Shown one piece after another: positions 54,066-62,569 of a stretch of DNA of 64,000 bases. Origin of the DNA: CAKZSU01 sp044223895 (GTDB taxonomy: Bacteria; Patescibacteriota; Microgenomatia; UBA10105; UBA927); the NCBI GenBank assembly GCA_044223895.1, contig JBGALL010000002.1:8408-72407 (forward strand). The letters run 5' to 3'. Position 1 is the first letter of the stretch. The number at the start of each line of letters is the position of its first letter. Below the pieces are notes generated by a model, which saw only the letters and a list, made by a program, of their open reading frames with translations, searched no databases and was not told the origin of the DNA. The position numbers and the translations under genes were made by a program.

Positions 54066-54197
54066 AACCGTAAACCCACCGATAATATAAAGTGATGAGC
54101 TGTCTGTACCAGGAAGATGTATGTTTGTTTATAGTTTTTATGATAATGAGGTGAATATTAAGATTTGATGAGTCTGGAAGGATCAAAAATCGTGGCC

Positions 54198-55212
54198 TTA
54201 TACCAAAGGAAGTGAAATCGTAAACGTTGTGCCTCTGCCCACTTTACTCTCAACTTCAATAGTCCCTCTGTGGGCGGTAATAATGCCCTGTACAATTGCC
54301 AGTCCCAAGCCGGAGCCAAAAGTCTTATTTGTCCGGGATCCTCTGTAAAAACGATCGAAGATATTTGGCAAATCGGATTCGGGAATACCAACACCTGTAT
54401 CTTTGACTATAACGATGGCTTGAGAACTACGCTTTTTGAGTGAGAGGGAGACATTTCCTTTTTTCGGAGTATACGAGACTGCATTATCGATTAGATTGAG
54501 AACGGAACGGAAAAGCTTGTCTTCATGACCGCGGACTAAAATTTCTTTTTCTATCGATCCGGTGACCGAGATACCTTTTTCTACTGCCATTTTCTCTGCC
54601 ACTTCTTTAAGTTGGATAACAATATCCGAGAGGTTGACTGTCTCTTTTAGTGCACGCGCTGTATCTGCTTCTGACCACGCCAGATCGAGAATGTTTTTAA
54701 TCCTGGTTGCCAGACGGTTGGTGTCTTTTAAGAGCTCGGTCAATTCGGCTTTGTATTCTTCTTTGGTTCTATCCTTAGCCATAAGCACCTCAATGCTGCC
54801 TCTCAAAGTTGAAACAGGAGTTTTCAGCCTGAAGGCTACAGACGCTAATAACCGCTGTTCCTGCTCGAAAGCGCGATTTAAGCGGTCCAGAAGCTGATTG
54901 AAGAATCGGCCAGCTCACCAATTTTATCCTCACTGTCTATGCCGGTTACTTTCTCATTTAGGTTTTCGCTGGTGATGGTTTTTATTTTTGAGGAAAGCGT
55001 TGTTAACTCATCAGTCATTTTGCGGATGATATAAAGTCCCTCAAGAGCTAAAGGGCGCAAAAGGACAAAAAAAAGAATATTGCCATACAGTGATTAAAAT
55101 GAGGAATCGCTATATAAAAGAAAGCGGTGATGGAAATAAGTGACGTGGCATACCAAAGAAAAAAGCCTGCCTCTGATGTTTTTGGGTAGCTCTATATATT
55201 TATGGCTCTCAC
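54198..55212 (-). pseudogene. Sensor histidine kinase (OmpR-type partner), frameshifted
   Basis: Probable GTG start at 55212 overlapping the regulator stop. Parts: ELPKNIRGRLFSLV and ATSLISITAFFYIAIPHF (helix 1), a HAMP domain (PLALEGLYIIRKMTDELTTL to DKIGELADS), then after a T-run deletion FNQLLDRLNRAFEQEQRLL and ASVAFRLKTPVSTLRG at the H-box. HATPase motifs: NLIDNAVSYTP (N), DTGVGIPE (G1), FDRFYRGS (F), GSGLGLAIV (G2). As given, the H-box has F where the phospho-His should be. Likely copper sensor of the operon. Confidence 0.78.
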
Positions 55213-55870
55213 TGATTTTTATAGCCGACACCATGTACAGTATGGATAAGCTGTTGCTTGGCCCCTTTATCAACCTTTTTTCTCAAAGCCGCCATAAACA
55301 CGTCTACAACATTACTCATGCTGTCGAAGTTATAGTCCCAGACATGCTCAATCACCATGGTTCTACTTACCACTTCGTCTTTATGCCTGAGAAGTAGTTC
55401 AGAATGGCAAATTCCTTGGGCGTGAGTGACAGGGTTTTTCCGGCACGGCCTGCTTTGTGTTTAATCGGGTCCAACTTCCAAATCGGCAATTTTGAGAATC
55501 GCGAACTTTCCTGTTTACTTCTGCGGATCAAAGCATGAAGCCGGGAGCGCAGTTCCATAGAGGCAAAGGGTTTGGTGAGATAATCATCCGCTCCGCTGTC
55601 AAGACCGGCCACCTTGTCCTCAACGGTCGTTTTGGCCGTCAGCATCAAAACGGGCGTTTTAATTTGCTTATTACGAAGTTCCCTACAAAGGGTAATACCA
55701 TCGACCTTGGGAAGCATGATATCGAGGATAATTGCATCATACGCCTCACCCTCCGCCAAATGCCCTTCCTCACCGTCAAAGGCTGTATCTACAGCAAATC
55801 CTTCTTCGGTGAGTCCTTTTTTGATGATACTGGAAAGCCGGCGTTCATCCTCCACCAATAGAATTCTCAT
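55209..55870 (-). pseudogene. OmpR-family response regulator, one frameshift
   Basis: Receiver: VEDERRL (acidic pocket), phospho-Asp in AIILDIMLPKVDG, switch Thr LMLTAK, Lys YLTKPF. The effector domain (LSLTPKEFAIL) runs out of frame near 55395; the other frame continues HKDEVVSRTMVIEHVWDYN, VVDVFMAALRKKVDKG, LIHTVHGVGYKNQ to TGA 55209, the complete OmpR winged helix. A tandem box and TATAAT lie directly before its ATG, suggesting autoregulation and a leaderless mRNA. Confidence 0.82.
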
Positions 55871-55874
55871 GTCC

Positions 55875-56105
55875 TCATATTATACCTTGAAAGATGAAGA
55901 TTTTATTAAGATTTTTACCTCGAGTTGTTTTGGGAGGGCATTTAGAGTCAGCGTATGAGCAAAATACACAACAATCTCCTTCTTTCGGTTTCAGCATTTC
56001 TCCGCATTTCTGACACTTATAGAAATGTTGACAGGCATCCGTGGGCATCGTCACTTTTTGTACAGCCCCACACTTTGGACAAGTTAGAGTTGCTTCAGTT
56101 TTCAT
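55875..56105 (-). CDS. GDCCVxC-motif zinc-ribbon-like protein
   Basis: 76 residues with LTCPKCGAVQ, FYKCQKCGEM, GDCCVFCSYADSKCPP: the GDCCVxC family, often beside mercury and copper genes. Two CxxC ribbons and a CC pair indicate thiol-metal binding. Overlaps the hydrolase gene by 4 nt. Its last ~17 codons run over the regulator promoter. Confidence 0.82.
   Translation of the reverse strand: MKTEATLTCPKCGAVQKVTMPTDACQHFYKCQKCGEMLKPKEGDCCVFCSYADSKCPPKTTRGKNLNKIFIFQGII
55879..55912 (-). promoter_or_regulatory. Response-regulator box and -10 of the regulator gene
   Basis: Tandem 11-mers AAGATGAAGAT (55891-55901) and TTTATTAAGAT (55902-55912) on the + strand, followed on the minus strand by TATAAT (55884-55879), 8 nt from ATG 55870. 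No -35, as expected for activation by an OmpR-type protein. Confidence 0.62.
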
Positions 56106-57069
56106 TTTAGGTATTTGTTAAAAAAGTCTATTGTCCGTTTTGAGATAACATTCCATCCTAAGTTTCGAAAGTTATGATCCTGACCGGGGTACTCAAAGTA
56201 CTCAACTTGTTTACCTAACTTTTCCAGATCCACATCTAATTCTTTTGACCACTCCGGATCTACTTCAGTATCGGAGAGTCCTTGGTGAAGACTGATGGGA
56301 GTATTTATATAGGTAAGGTCAATGTCGTTGTGGGCCTCTTCCTCTTGACTGGAATTTCTACCACCACCATGCGCAGCAGAATTGGTATCGACGGTACTGG
56401 TTGGTGCCCACAAAACAACTGCTTTTACTTTATCTGTTGCTTCAATTGTCCGGAGTGATACCTCGCCGCCCATGCTGTGTCCCCATATGCCAAACTCTCA
56501 CAGGATCGGCTTTTCTCTACATTATGCCGATTGAGGCAACTAGACTCATACATCGATCGCATAATTAGGTTATGTCCGCGCGATCCTGGCTTGTCATTCC
56601 GATTTACCAAATCCCCGGTAGTCAGGTTGCAGTGTCAGATATCTCGTTCCGCACCAGAATATCTGCCATGGTTTGTAAAAGTCGTCACCGCTGATGAAAG
56701 AAGACTGGTTGAAGTACCCATGGTTAAGAATAATCACGGGGAAGGAACCTGTGCCGTGACGGAACATTCATTTGCCATAGATCTTTAGCCCTTCCTGATT
56801 GATAGGAGAAAAGATAACTGGTATATGTGCCGTTACTGGCAATGGTATTTTCGATCGTGATCTGACTTGGCTCAAATTCCCTTGACGAAGCTGCCCGATA
56901 AATGATGAAGCAATGGAGTTATCCTCACTTTGTCCAGAGTAGGTGGGGAAATAGAATTGACTTGAGCGTTATCAGAAGAACTACCTGACCAATTACGCCA
57001 TAAGAGGAAACCAACGAGTATTAGTCCTAGAACACCAACAATAGTGAATGTTTTTGCATGTTTGCTCAT
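56102..57069 (-). pseudogene. Anchored alpha/beta hydrolase (dienelactone/S9-like), multiple frameshifts
   Basis: Start 57069: SKHAKTFTIVGVLGLILVG anchor. Middle region is scrambled over all frames (GSRGHNLIMRSMY; SMGGEVSLRTIEA, nucleophile Ser in the G-x-S-x-G context). The C-terminal part 56473-56102 is clean: VKAVVLWAPTS, TPISLHQGLSDTEVDPEWS (catalytic Asp) and EYFEYPGQDHNF (catalytic His). An exported esterase or peptidase; at least four indels. Why it accompanies the oxidase is unknown. Confidence 0.7.
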
Positions 57070-57072
57070 TCA

Positions 57073-58653
57073 TTAAATGACCTTAAACTCACTCATCATT
57101 CCAGCTTCCATATGCTCAGGGATATGGCAATGAATCACCCAGTCTCCAGGATTATCCATCTCCACTAGAAGTTCAACCGTATCTCCGGTTTGAATAAGAG
57201 TTGTGTCCTTCCAGACCAGATTTTTATTCGCCTGGCCGTTGATTGAAAGTACCAGAAACTTTTGTCCATGGATATGAATCGGGTGCTGCATCGGGTGCTG
57301 TGATTTGTCGTCGTTAAAGACTTTGATTTTTACTACATCGCCCTTTTTAAACTGCCAACCAATATCCATGTTTTCCTTATCAGTAGCGGTGTCAACAATC
57401 TTCCACTTCAGTGACTCTTTGGTTGACTGTGCATTCATCATGCCCATGTCGTCTTCCCACTCAATTTTCTCCGGTGTACCCATGGCCATTTGCTGATTTT
57501 GCATCATCTGACCGTTGCCCATCATATGACCACCCATAGAATTATTACCTTCGGTAGAGTTAGATCCCATCTGGAGCGTGAGTTTAATATCTTTGTCAGG
57601 TGTTTTGGTAAACAGAGGACGAAGCGGGTTTATAGCGTCAATCACATCCTGGTTAGTTCGGGGGACCATGAGATACGAAGTCGTAACCGGAGCTTGTGAA
57701 ACCGCAATAGTCCCGAGTGTGTAAGTTTTTTCGGGAGTCTTGTTTTGGATATTATATTCACCATTAGTATCGAACCAGATTTCTACAATTTGTCGTTCAG
57801 ATGGACCGATGGTCACTGCATCAATCCATTCCTCGCGTTCATATTTGCCGTTATCGCTACCGACCAACTTCATTCTTGTATTGGGTATCGCGAAGTTGAA
57901 AACTCTGGAATTGGCGCTATTTGTGATATAGAAACGCACGCGTTCTCCCTGCTTAACGTTTAGCTTATAATTTTCATCGCCGTTGACTAGCATGGTATTC
58001 CCAAATCGACCCATCAAGGTATGATCGACAGTTTCGCGGTCAAACTTGGCGATTTGGCCATTTTCAATCAGAATATCATCCAGGAATAGTGCTTCCTCAC
58101 GGTCCACCTCTGCCCAATAATCGGGAGTGTTGGGAGTAACCAAGAAGTTTCCGTACAGGCCCAATTCCTGGGCATAATCTTCACGGATATGTGGGTGATA
58201 CCAGAACATACCGACGTCTGGGAATTTGAGTGTGTAGGTAAACGATTGCCCGGGCTTGACCGGATCTTGCGTCAAGTCAGGTACGCCATCAAACTTATTA
58301 TCAACCCTGACACCATGAGAATGGATGGTTGAATCAACGTCAGTATTGTTCGTAAATTTGAGAGTAATTTGTGAGTCCTGAGGAACTTTGATGAGCGGAC
58401 CGGGGATTGAATTGTTGTAGGCAAGCATTTTTACTTCAGAACCGTTAATGGTTTTTTTAACAATACTGGCCGTTAGATTATAAGTATCACCGGTTTTTAA
58501 ATTGACAACTTCCTGAGGCTTCGTACTCTCTGCCTGCTGAACCTGCGTTGAAAACTCACCCGTCTGAGGAATTGATTGTTTGGTTTTAGAAAAAAGAAAC
58601 GCACCACCGAGAACCACTACTATTGCTATGATGATGAGGTAAGTTTTATTCAT
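57073..58653 (-). CDS. Multicopper oxidase (CueO-like)
   Basis: 526 residues, intact. Signal/anchor 1-22. Copper sites: HSHGVRVDNKFDGVPD and FWYHPHIREDYAQE (T2/T3), C-terminal HPMQHPIHIHGQKFL and HCHIPEHMEAGM (T1 and T3: His-Cys-His, His, axial Met). A Met-rich insert (SMGGHMMGNGQMMQNQQMAM, ~370-390) resembles the CueO Cu(I)-binding loop. Oxidises Cu(I) to the less toxic Cu(II) outside the membrane. First gene of the operon running to 51540. Confidence 0.93.
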   Translation of the reverse strand: MNKTYLIIIAIVVVLGGAFLFSKTKQSIPQTGEFSTQVQQAESTKPQEVVNLKTGDTYNLTASIVKKTINGSEVKMLAYNNSIPGPLIKVPQDSQITLKFTNNTDVDSTIHSHGVRVDNKFDGVPDLTQDPVKPGQSFTYTLKFPDVGMFWYHPHIREDYAQELGLYGNFLVTPNTPDYWAEVDREEALFLDDILIENGQIAKFDRETVDHTLMGRFGNTMLVNGDENYKLNVKQGERVRFYITNSANSRVFNFAIPNTRMKLVGSDNGKYEREEWIDAVTIGPSERQIVEIWFDTNGEYNIQNKTPEKTYTLGTIAVSQAPVTTSYLMVPRTNQDVIDAINPLRPLFTKTPDKDIKLTLQMGSNSTEGNNSMGGHMMGNGQMMQNQQMAMGTPEKIEWEDDMGMMNAQSTKESLKWKIVDTATDKENMDIGWQFKKGDVVKIKVFNDDKSQHPMQHPIHIHGQKFLVLSINGQANKNLVWKDTTLIQTGDTVELLVEMDNPGDWVIHCHIPEHMEAGMMSEFKVI

Positions 58654-58694
58654 AAACGTAGTTTGTGGACAAGCTTTGCTTATTCATAGGTTTT

Positions 58695-58730
58695 ATCTTA
58701 ACCAATTATTTATGAAGATTTCATTAAGAC
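58695..58730 (-). promoter_or_regulatory. Response-regulator box and -10 of the multicopper oxidase operon
   Basis: Tandem 11-mers TTTATGAAGAT (58709-58719) and TTCATTAAGAC (58720-58730), with -10 TAAGAT on the minus strand (58700-58695). Same layout as at 49045-49079 and 55879-55912. Confidence 0.6.
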
Positions 58731-58749
58731 TAACTGCAATCTTCCTATC

Positions 58750-58766
58750 TACTACATAGTGTAGAG
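58750..58766. promoter_or_regulatory. TACTAC-N5-GTAGAG palindrome upstream of the oxidase
   Basis: TACTAC (58750-58755), ATAGT, GTAGAG (58761-58766). Two mismatches from the perfect copy before csoR; ~20 bp upstream of the response-regulator box, as at copB. Confidence 0.45.
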
Positions 58767-58791
58767 TAATAACGGGCTTCGAATCAATAGC

Positions 58792-61074
58792 TTATATTCT
58801 CCGTTGCTTAAGAAGTAGTGAATTGGTAACCACAGAAACACTACTAAACGCCATGGCAGCTCCGGCAATTGCAGGGTTAAGCATAATACCGGTGAAAGGA
58901 TAAAGTGCTCCGGCTGCAATCGGAATACCGATGATATTATAGAAAAATGCCCAAAATAAGTTTTGTTTGATTACCCGCATCGTCGCCCTGGCCAGCCGCA
59001 CGGACTTAGGTAATTTTGAAATATGACCCCCCAGAAGGGTAATGCCGGCAGACTCAATTGCCACATCAGTACCTGTACCCATGGCAACTCCCACATCAGC
59101 GGTAGCAAGTGCCGGCGCATCATTGATACCGTCACCGACCATTGCCACTTTATAGCCTTCTTGTTGGAGTTTTTTGACTTCGTTGGCTTTGTCGGCCGGT
59201 AACACCTCCGCCAGTACCCGGTCAATCCCTACCTGCTTGGCAATGTGTTCAGCAGTTCTTTTATTATCACCCGTCAGCATGGCAACTTTTATTCCCAAGC
59301 GGTGAAGCTCTGAAACCGCATCTTTAGCATCGTCTTTGATAGTATCGGCAATGCCGATATAGGCCAGAATTGACTTTTTGGTGGCAAAGATAACCGGAGT
59401 TTTGCCTTGTGAGGCATATTTTTTAATGAGTGCTTCGTCAACTTTTAGTCCCAGATCTTCGGCAAGTTTGAGGTTTCCGGCCGCATAGTGCGTTCCTGCA
59501 ACTGCGCCTTCCAGTCCTTTACCCTCGATTGCTTTAAAGTCAGTTACAGGAAGCATTGACAGTTTTTCTTCTTTGGCCTTCTCAACAACAGCCTGGGCCA
59601 GAGGATGTTCGGAGTGTTTCTCGAGTGATGCCAGAAGTTGCAGGATTTTCTTTTGGGCGATTTTACCAACAGGTTTAATATCAGTAACAGCCGGTGTGCC
59701 GTTGGTGATGGTGCCGGTTTTATCCAAAACGACAAAGTTAATACTTTGAAACTTTTCCAGACTCTCGGCATTTTTGATAAGGATTCCATTCTGAGCCGCC
59801 TTACCAACTCCCACAATCACTGCTGTTGGTGTTGCCAGTCCCATGGCGCATGGGCAAGCAATAACTAAGATTCCGACAAAACTGATCAAAGCCAGCGACA
59901 AAGCCGAAGCCACCGGCATAAACTGAGAACCGACGATCAGCCAGAGGAGGAAAACAATCACTGCCAAAACCAAAACAACAGGTACGAAAACCCCAGAAAC
60001 CTGATCAGCAATCCGCTCTATAGGAGCCTTGGATCCGTGGGCTGACTCAACCATCTTGATAATTTGAGAAAGAACGGTTTCACCACCTACCTGAGTGGCC
60101 TTCATTTGGAATGACCCCTGTTTATTAATTGTCGCACCGATAACCGTATCACCGGGGGCTTTATCTACAGGAATCGGCTCACCGGTGATCATGGATTCGT
60201 CAATTGAGGATTTGCCCTCTATAATCTCTCCATCGACCGGAATCTTCTGACCCGGCTTGACCAGCAATACATCTCCCACGACAACCTGGTCAATCGGAAT
60301 TTCAATTTCCTTTCCGTCCCTGACTACGGTTGCTGACTTGGCTGCGAGTCCCAATAATTTCTCGATCGCTTCACCCGTTTTGAGTTTTGATTTAGCTTCC
60401 AGATATTTACCCAGGGTAATAAATCCGATCACCACAATCGTCACATCGTAATACAGCCCATCTGGTGCATTAATGAGTGCTTTTATCTCAGGGAAAAGCA
60501 AAACAATACTGCTGTAGGAAAAAGCAACCAGGGTGCCGATGCCTACCAGCGTATCCATGTTGGCAGCACGGTATTTGATAAACCGGATTACTCCATCAAT
60601 AAAGGGCTTGCCGATCCAAAACATAATCGGTGCAGCCAGAATAAACGAAGCCCTGTTAAACGCATCCATGGAAAGCGGGAATATAGGTAGGAAACTCAGG
60701 CGGTGAGCTAGAATCTCCCACATCATGAGCACAAAAACCACAGCCGCGATCGGCATGGCAAAATTTGTTCTTTGGCGCATTCCTTCCAGCTCTTTAAGTT
60801 TTTGTTCTTTAGCATCGTTTGAGTGAGCAACCGGCTCATCTTCATTTTGAGCAGCAGGGCTTGGTGAACCCTCAAGGGTGTAACCCAACGGAGAAACCTG
60901 CTGATTCATTTGAGCCAGTTCGACCTGAGCCGAGTCAAAAACCACATCAGCTTTTTCAGTTGCTAAGTTGACATTGCACGAAGATATACCTGGTAACTTT
61001 TCCAACTTTCTTTTGATGATGGCCGCGCACGAAGCGCAGTGCATACCATGAACATTGAATGTTTGTGTTTCCAT
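58792..61074 (-). CDS. copA: CopA-type Cu(I)-exporting P1B-ATPase
   Basis: 760 residues. N-terminal HMA domain (GMHCASCAAII, Cys13 and Cys16), actuator TGEP (297-300), transmembrane CPC (407-409), phosphorylation DKTGT with D451, HP in SEHPLAQ, GDGINDAP. Pumps Cu(I) out of the cytoplasm using ATP. Two nt after the propeller gene; third gene of the csoR operon. Intact, unlike the 49-57 kb block. Confidence 0.95.
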   Translation of the reverse strand: METQTFNVHGMHCASCAAIIKRKLEKLPGISSCNVNLATEKADVVFDSAQVELAQMNQQVSPLGYTLEGSPSPAAQNEDEPVAHSNDAKEQKLKELEGMRQRTNFAMPIAAVVFVLMMWEILAHRLSFLPIFPLSMDAFNRASFILAAPIMFWIGKPFIDGVIRFIKYRAANMDTLVGIGTLVAFSYSSIVLLFPEIKALINAPDGLYYDVTIVVIGFITLGKYLEAKSKLKTGEAIEKLLGLAAKSATVVRDGKEIEIPIDQVVVGDVLLVKPGQKIPVDGEIIEGKSSIDESMITGEPIPVDKAPGDTVIGATINKQGSFQMKATQVGGETVLSQIIKMVESAHGSKAPIERIADQVSGVFVPVVLVLAVIVFLLWLIVGSQFMPVASALSLALISFVGILVIACPCAMGLATPTAVIVGVGKAAQNGILIKNAESLEKFQSINFVVLDKTGTITNGTPAVTDIKPVGKIAQKKILQLLASLEKHSEHPLAQAVVEKAKEEKLSMLPVTDFKAIEGKGLEGAVAGTHYAAGNLKLAEDLGLKVDEALIKKYASQGKTPVIFATKKSILAYIGIADTIKDDAKDAVSELHRLGIKVAMLTGDNKRTAEHIAKQVGIDRVLAEVLPADKANEVKKLQQEGYKVAMVGDGINDAPALATADVGVAMGTGTDVAIESAGITLLGGHISKLPKSVRLARATMRVIKQNLFWAFFYNIIGIPIAAGALYPFTGIMLNPAIAGAAMAFSSVSVVTNSLLLKQRRI

Positions 61075-61076
61075 AG

Positions 61077-62234
61077 TTAAGGTGTTCCTCCAAATTGATG
61101 TGACCAGAGACTGATACCGTTGGGCATACCGCCCACGTTAATCTTGGTTATTTCTTTATCAGTTGCAGTATCAATCAGAGAAACAGTATCGCTTAAGAGG
61201 TTGGTGATATACGCTCTTTTTCCGTCGGACGAAACTACTACGCCGTGTGGTGCTACGCCTGCCTGAACTTTTCCGACAACCTGTTTCTGAGCTATGTCAA
61301 TTTTGTACACATAATCACTGGTCGGTTTGCCGAAATAATAGCCCTGGTCGGCAACGTAGAGGTATTTACCATCCGGAGTGGCATACATCTGAATCGGACC
61401 CTCTGCTTCGACAGGAAGCTGCGCGTAAGAGACCTGACGCGCTAATGGATCATAAAAAGCTACCTGTTTGGTGTCGTACACAGATGCTGCTACCAGAGAA
61501 CTATTGGGAATAACTGCGGTTTGCACTGCGCTACCAGAGAGTGAAACCTTACTGATTTTTTCAGCCTTGGTGTCAATCACTCCAATGCCTTTAGCACCAA
61601 TGAGTGCAACATACGCAAAACTGTCATCGTTTGCCAGGCGCAGTCCGTGAGGTTGGGAATCTTTTTCTAAAGCAAACTTCTTATCAATCGCATAGGTCAC
61701 ACCGTTAATCTGATACACTAGTCCTGGTTCCTGGGCAGTAGCAAACGCTTTCTTACCATCCCTGGTAACCACGATATGGGCCAAATGCTGGTTCGGTCCA
61801 ATGTCAATCCGTTTGGTAATAACATCTTTTTGAGGATCTATGACAATGACCTGATCGGGAAATACCTCTTCTTCAGCATCTTCCTTATCTGTCATGCTTT
61901 GTTCTTCGTGTCCACCCAAGCCCATGAAGTTGGCAGTCACCCACACAGTCTTCCCGTCGGGAGCCACCTGGACATTATGAGCAGCGTAGGAGACGGTCTG
62001 ACCGTTTTTGTTTAATGTCAGATCGACCTTTCCCAGTAATGAATTATCTTTTGTATCAATGATCGCCACAGCACCATCTTTTTCAAGAGCAACATACAGT
62101 TTTTCTGCGGCCTGGTTGGGAGTTACCGAAGATGCGTTCGTCAGTCCGATCCTGTCAGAAAAGTATGCTAAACCTAAAACAATAACGATAAAAATAAAAG
62201 AAGCGATTGTGTAAAGATATTTTGAAAACTGCAT
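61077..62234 (-). CDS. Exported YncE-like (YVTN) beta-propeller protein
   Basis: 385 residues: N-terminal anchor (~8-25), then seven-blade-type repeats (VAIIDTKDNSLLGKVDL, VVTRDGKKAFATAQEPG, YVADQGYYFG, VVSSDGKRAYITNLLSDTVSLIDTATDKEITKINVGG). Acidic insert EEQSMTDKEDAEEE. YncE-like propellers act as extracytoplasmic binding modules. Its place between csoR and copA suggests a part in copper homeostasis. Confidence 0.82.
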   Translation of the reverse strand: MQFSKYLYTIASFIFIVIVLGLAYFSDRIGLTNASSVTPNQAAEKLYVALEKDGAVAIIDTKDNSLLGKVDLTLNKNGQTVSYAAHNVQVAPDGKTVWVTANFMGLGGHEEQSMTDKEDAEEEVFPDQVIVIDPQKDVITKRIDIGPNQHLAHIVVTRDGKKAFATAQEPGLVYQINGVTYAIDKKFALEKDSQPHGLRLANDDSFAYVALIGAKGIGVIDTKAEKISKVSLSGSAVQTAVIPNSSLVAASVYDTKQVAFYDPLARQVSYAQLPVEAEGPIQMYATPDGKYLYVADQGYYFGKPTSDYVYKIDIAQKQVVGKVQAGVAPHGVVVSSDGKRAYITNLLSDTVSLIDTATDKEITKINVGGMPNGISLWSHQFGGTP

Positions 62235-62235
62235 A

Positions 62236-62517
62236 TTATGATTTTCTTTTAAATACCTGCATAACTTCGTTAATTGCTATTTTGTTGTCGCCGTTTTTCA
62301 TGGCAGATGAAACACACGTCTCGAGGTGATTTTCCAGAAGTAGGTTATCTGCCTGTTTCAATGCCTGCTGTACTGCCTGAGACTGATGAATCACGTCAAT
62401 GCAGTATTCACCATCCTCAACCATCTGAATAACTTTATCCAAATGCCCCCGGGCAATTTTCAGCCGATGAGCGATTCTATGTGATGCTGATTGGTTTCGC
62501 GGAATTCCTCTTGGCAT
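62236..62517 (-). CDS. csoR: CsoR-family copper-sensing repressor
   Basis: 93 residues, all-helical DUF156 fold. Ligands C39 (EYCIDV), H64 and C68 (ENHLETC) are in the Cys-His-Cys arrangement of Cu(I) sensors, which separates it from formaldehyde (FrmR) and nickel (RcnR) relatives. Represses until Cu(I) binds. The operator with G4/C4 tracts is directly upstream, so autoregulation of csoR-propeller-copA is expected. Confidence 0.93.
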   Translation of the reverse strand: MPRGIPRNQSASHRIAHRLKIARGHLDKVIQMVEDGEYCIDVIHQSQAVQQALKQADNLLLENHLETCVSSAMKNGDNKIAINEVMQVFKRKS

Positions 62518-62518
62518 A

Positions 62519-62537
62519 TATCCCCTCTATGGGGATA
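62519..62537. promoter_or_regulatory. CsoR operator (TATCCCC-N5-GGGGATA)
   Basis: Perfect 7-bp inverted repeat with C4/G4 tracts, the known CsoR type. On the minus strand its GAGGGGATAT also supplies the Shine-Dalgarno for the ATG at 62517, so the operator spans from -10 to the ribosome-binding site. Confidence 0.82.
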
Positions 62538-62566
62538 GATTACTACTGTTTGTAGTAGTCTGTCAA
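62537..62566 (-). promoter_or_regulatory. csoR promoter (TTGACA-N18-TAATCT) with embedded palindrome
   Basis: -35 TTGACA (62566-62561), -10 TAATCT (62542-62537). Within the spacer lies a perfect TACTAC-N5-GTAGTA palindrome (62541-62557), so a second protein besides CsoR may control this promoter. Confidence 0.65.
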
Positions 62567-62569
62567 TAG

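Noticed and set aside
58971..59816. Arg/Trp-rich minus-strand ORFs within copA in other frames
   Set aside because: Alternative-frame readings of copA, with compositions typical of shadow frames.
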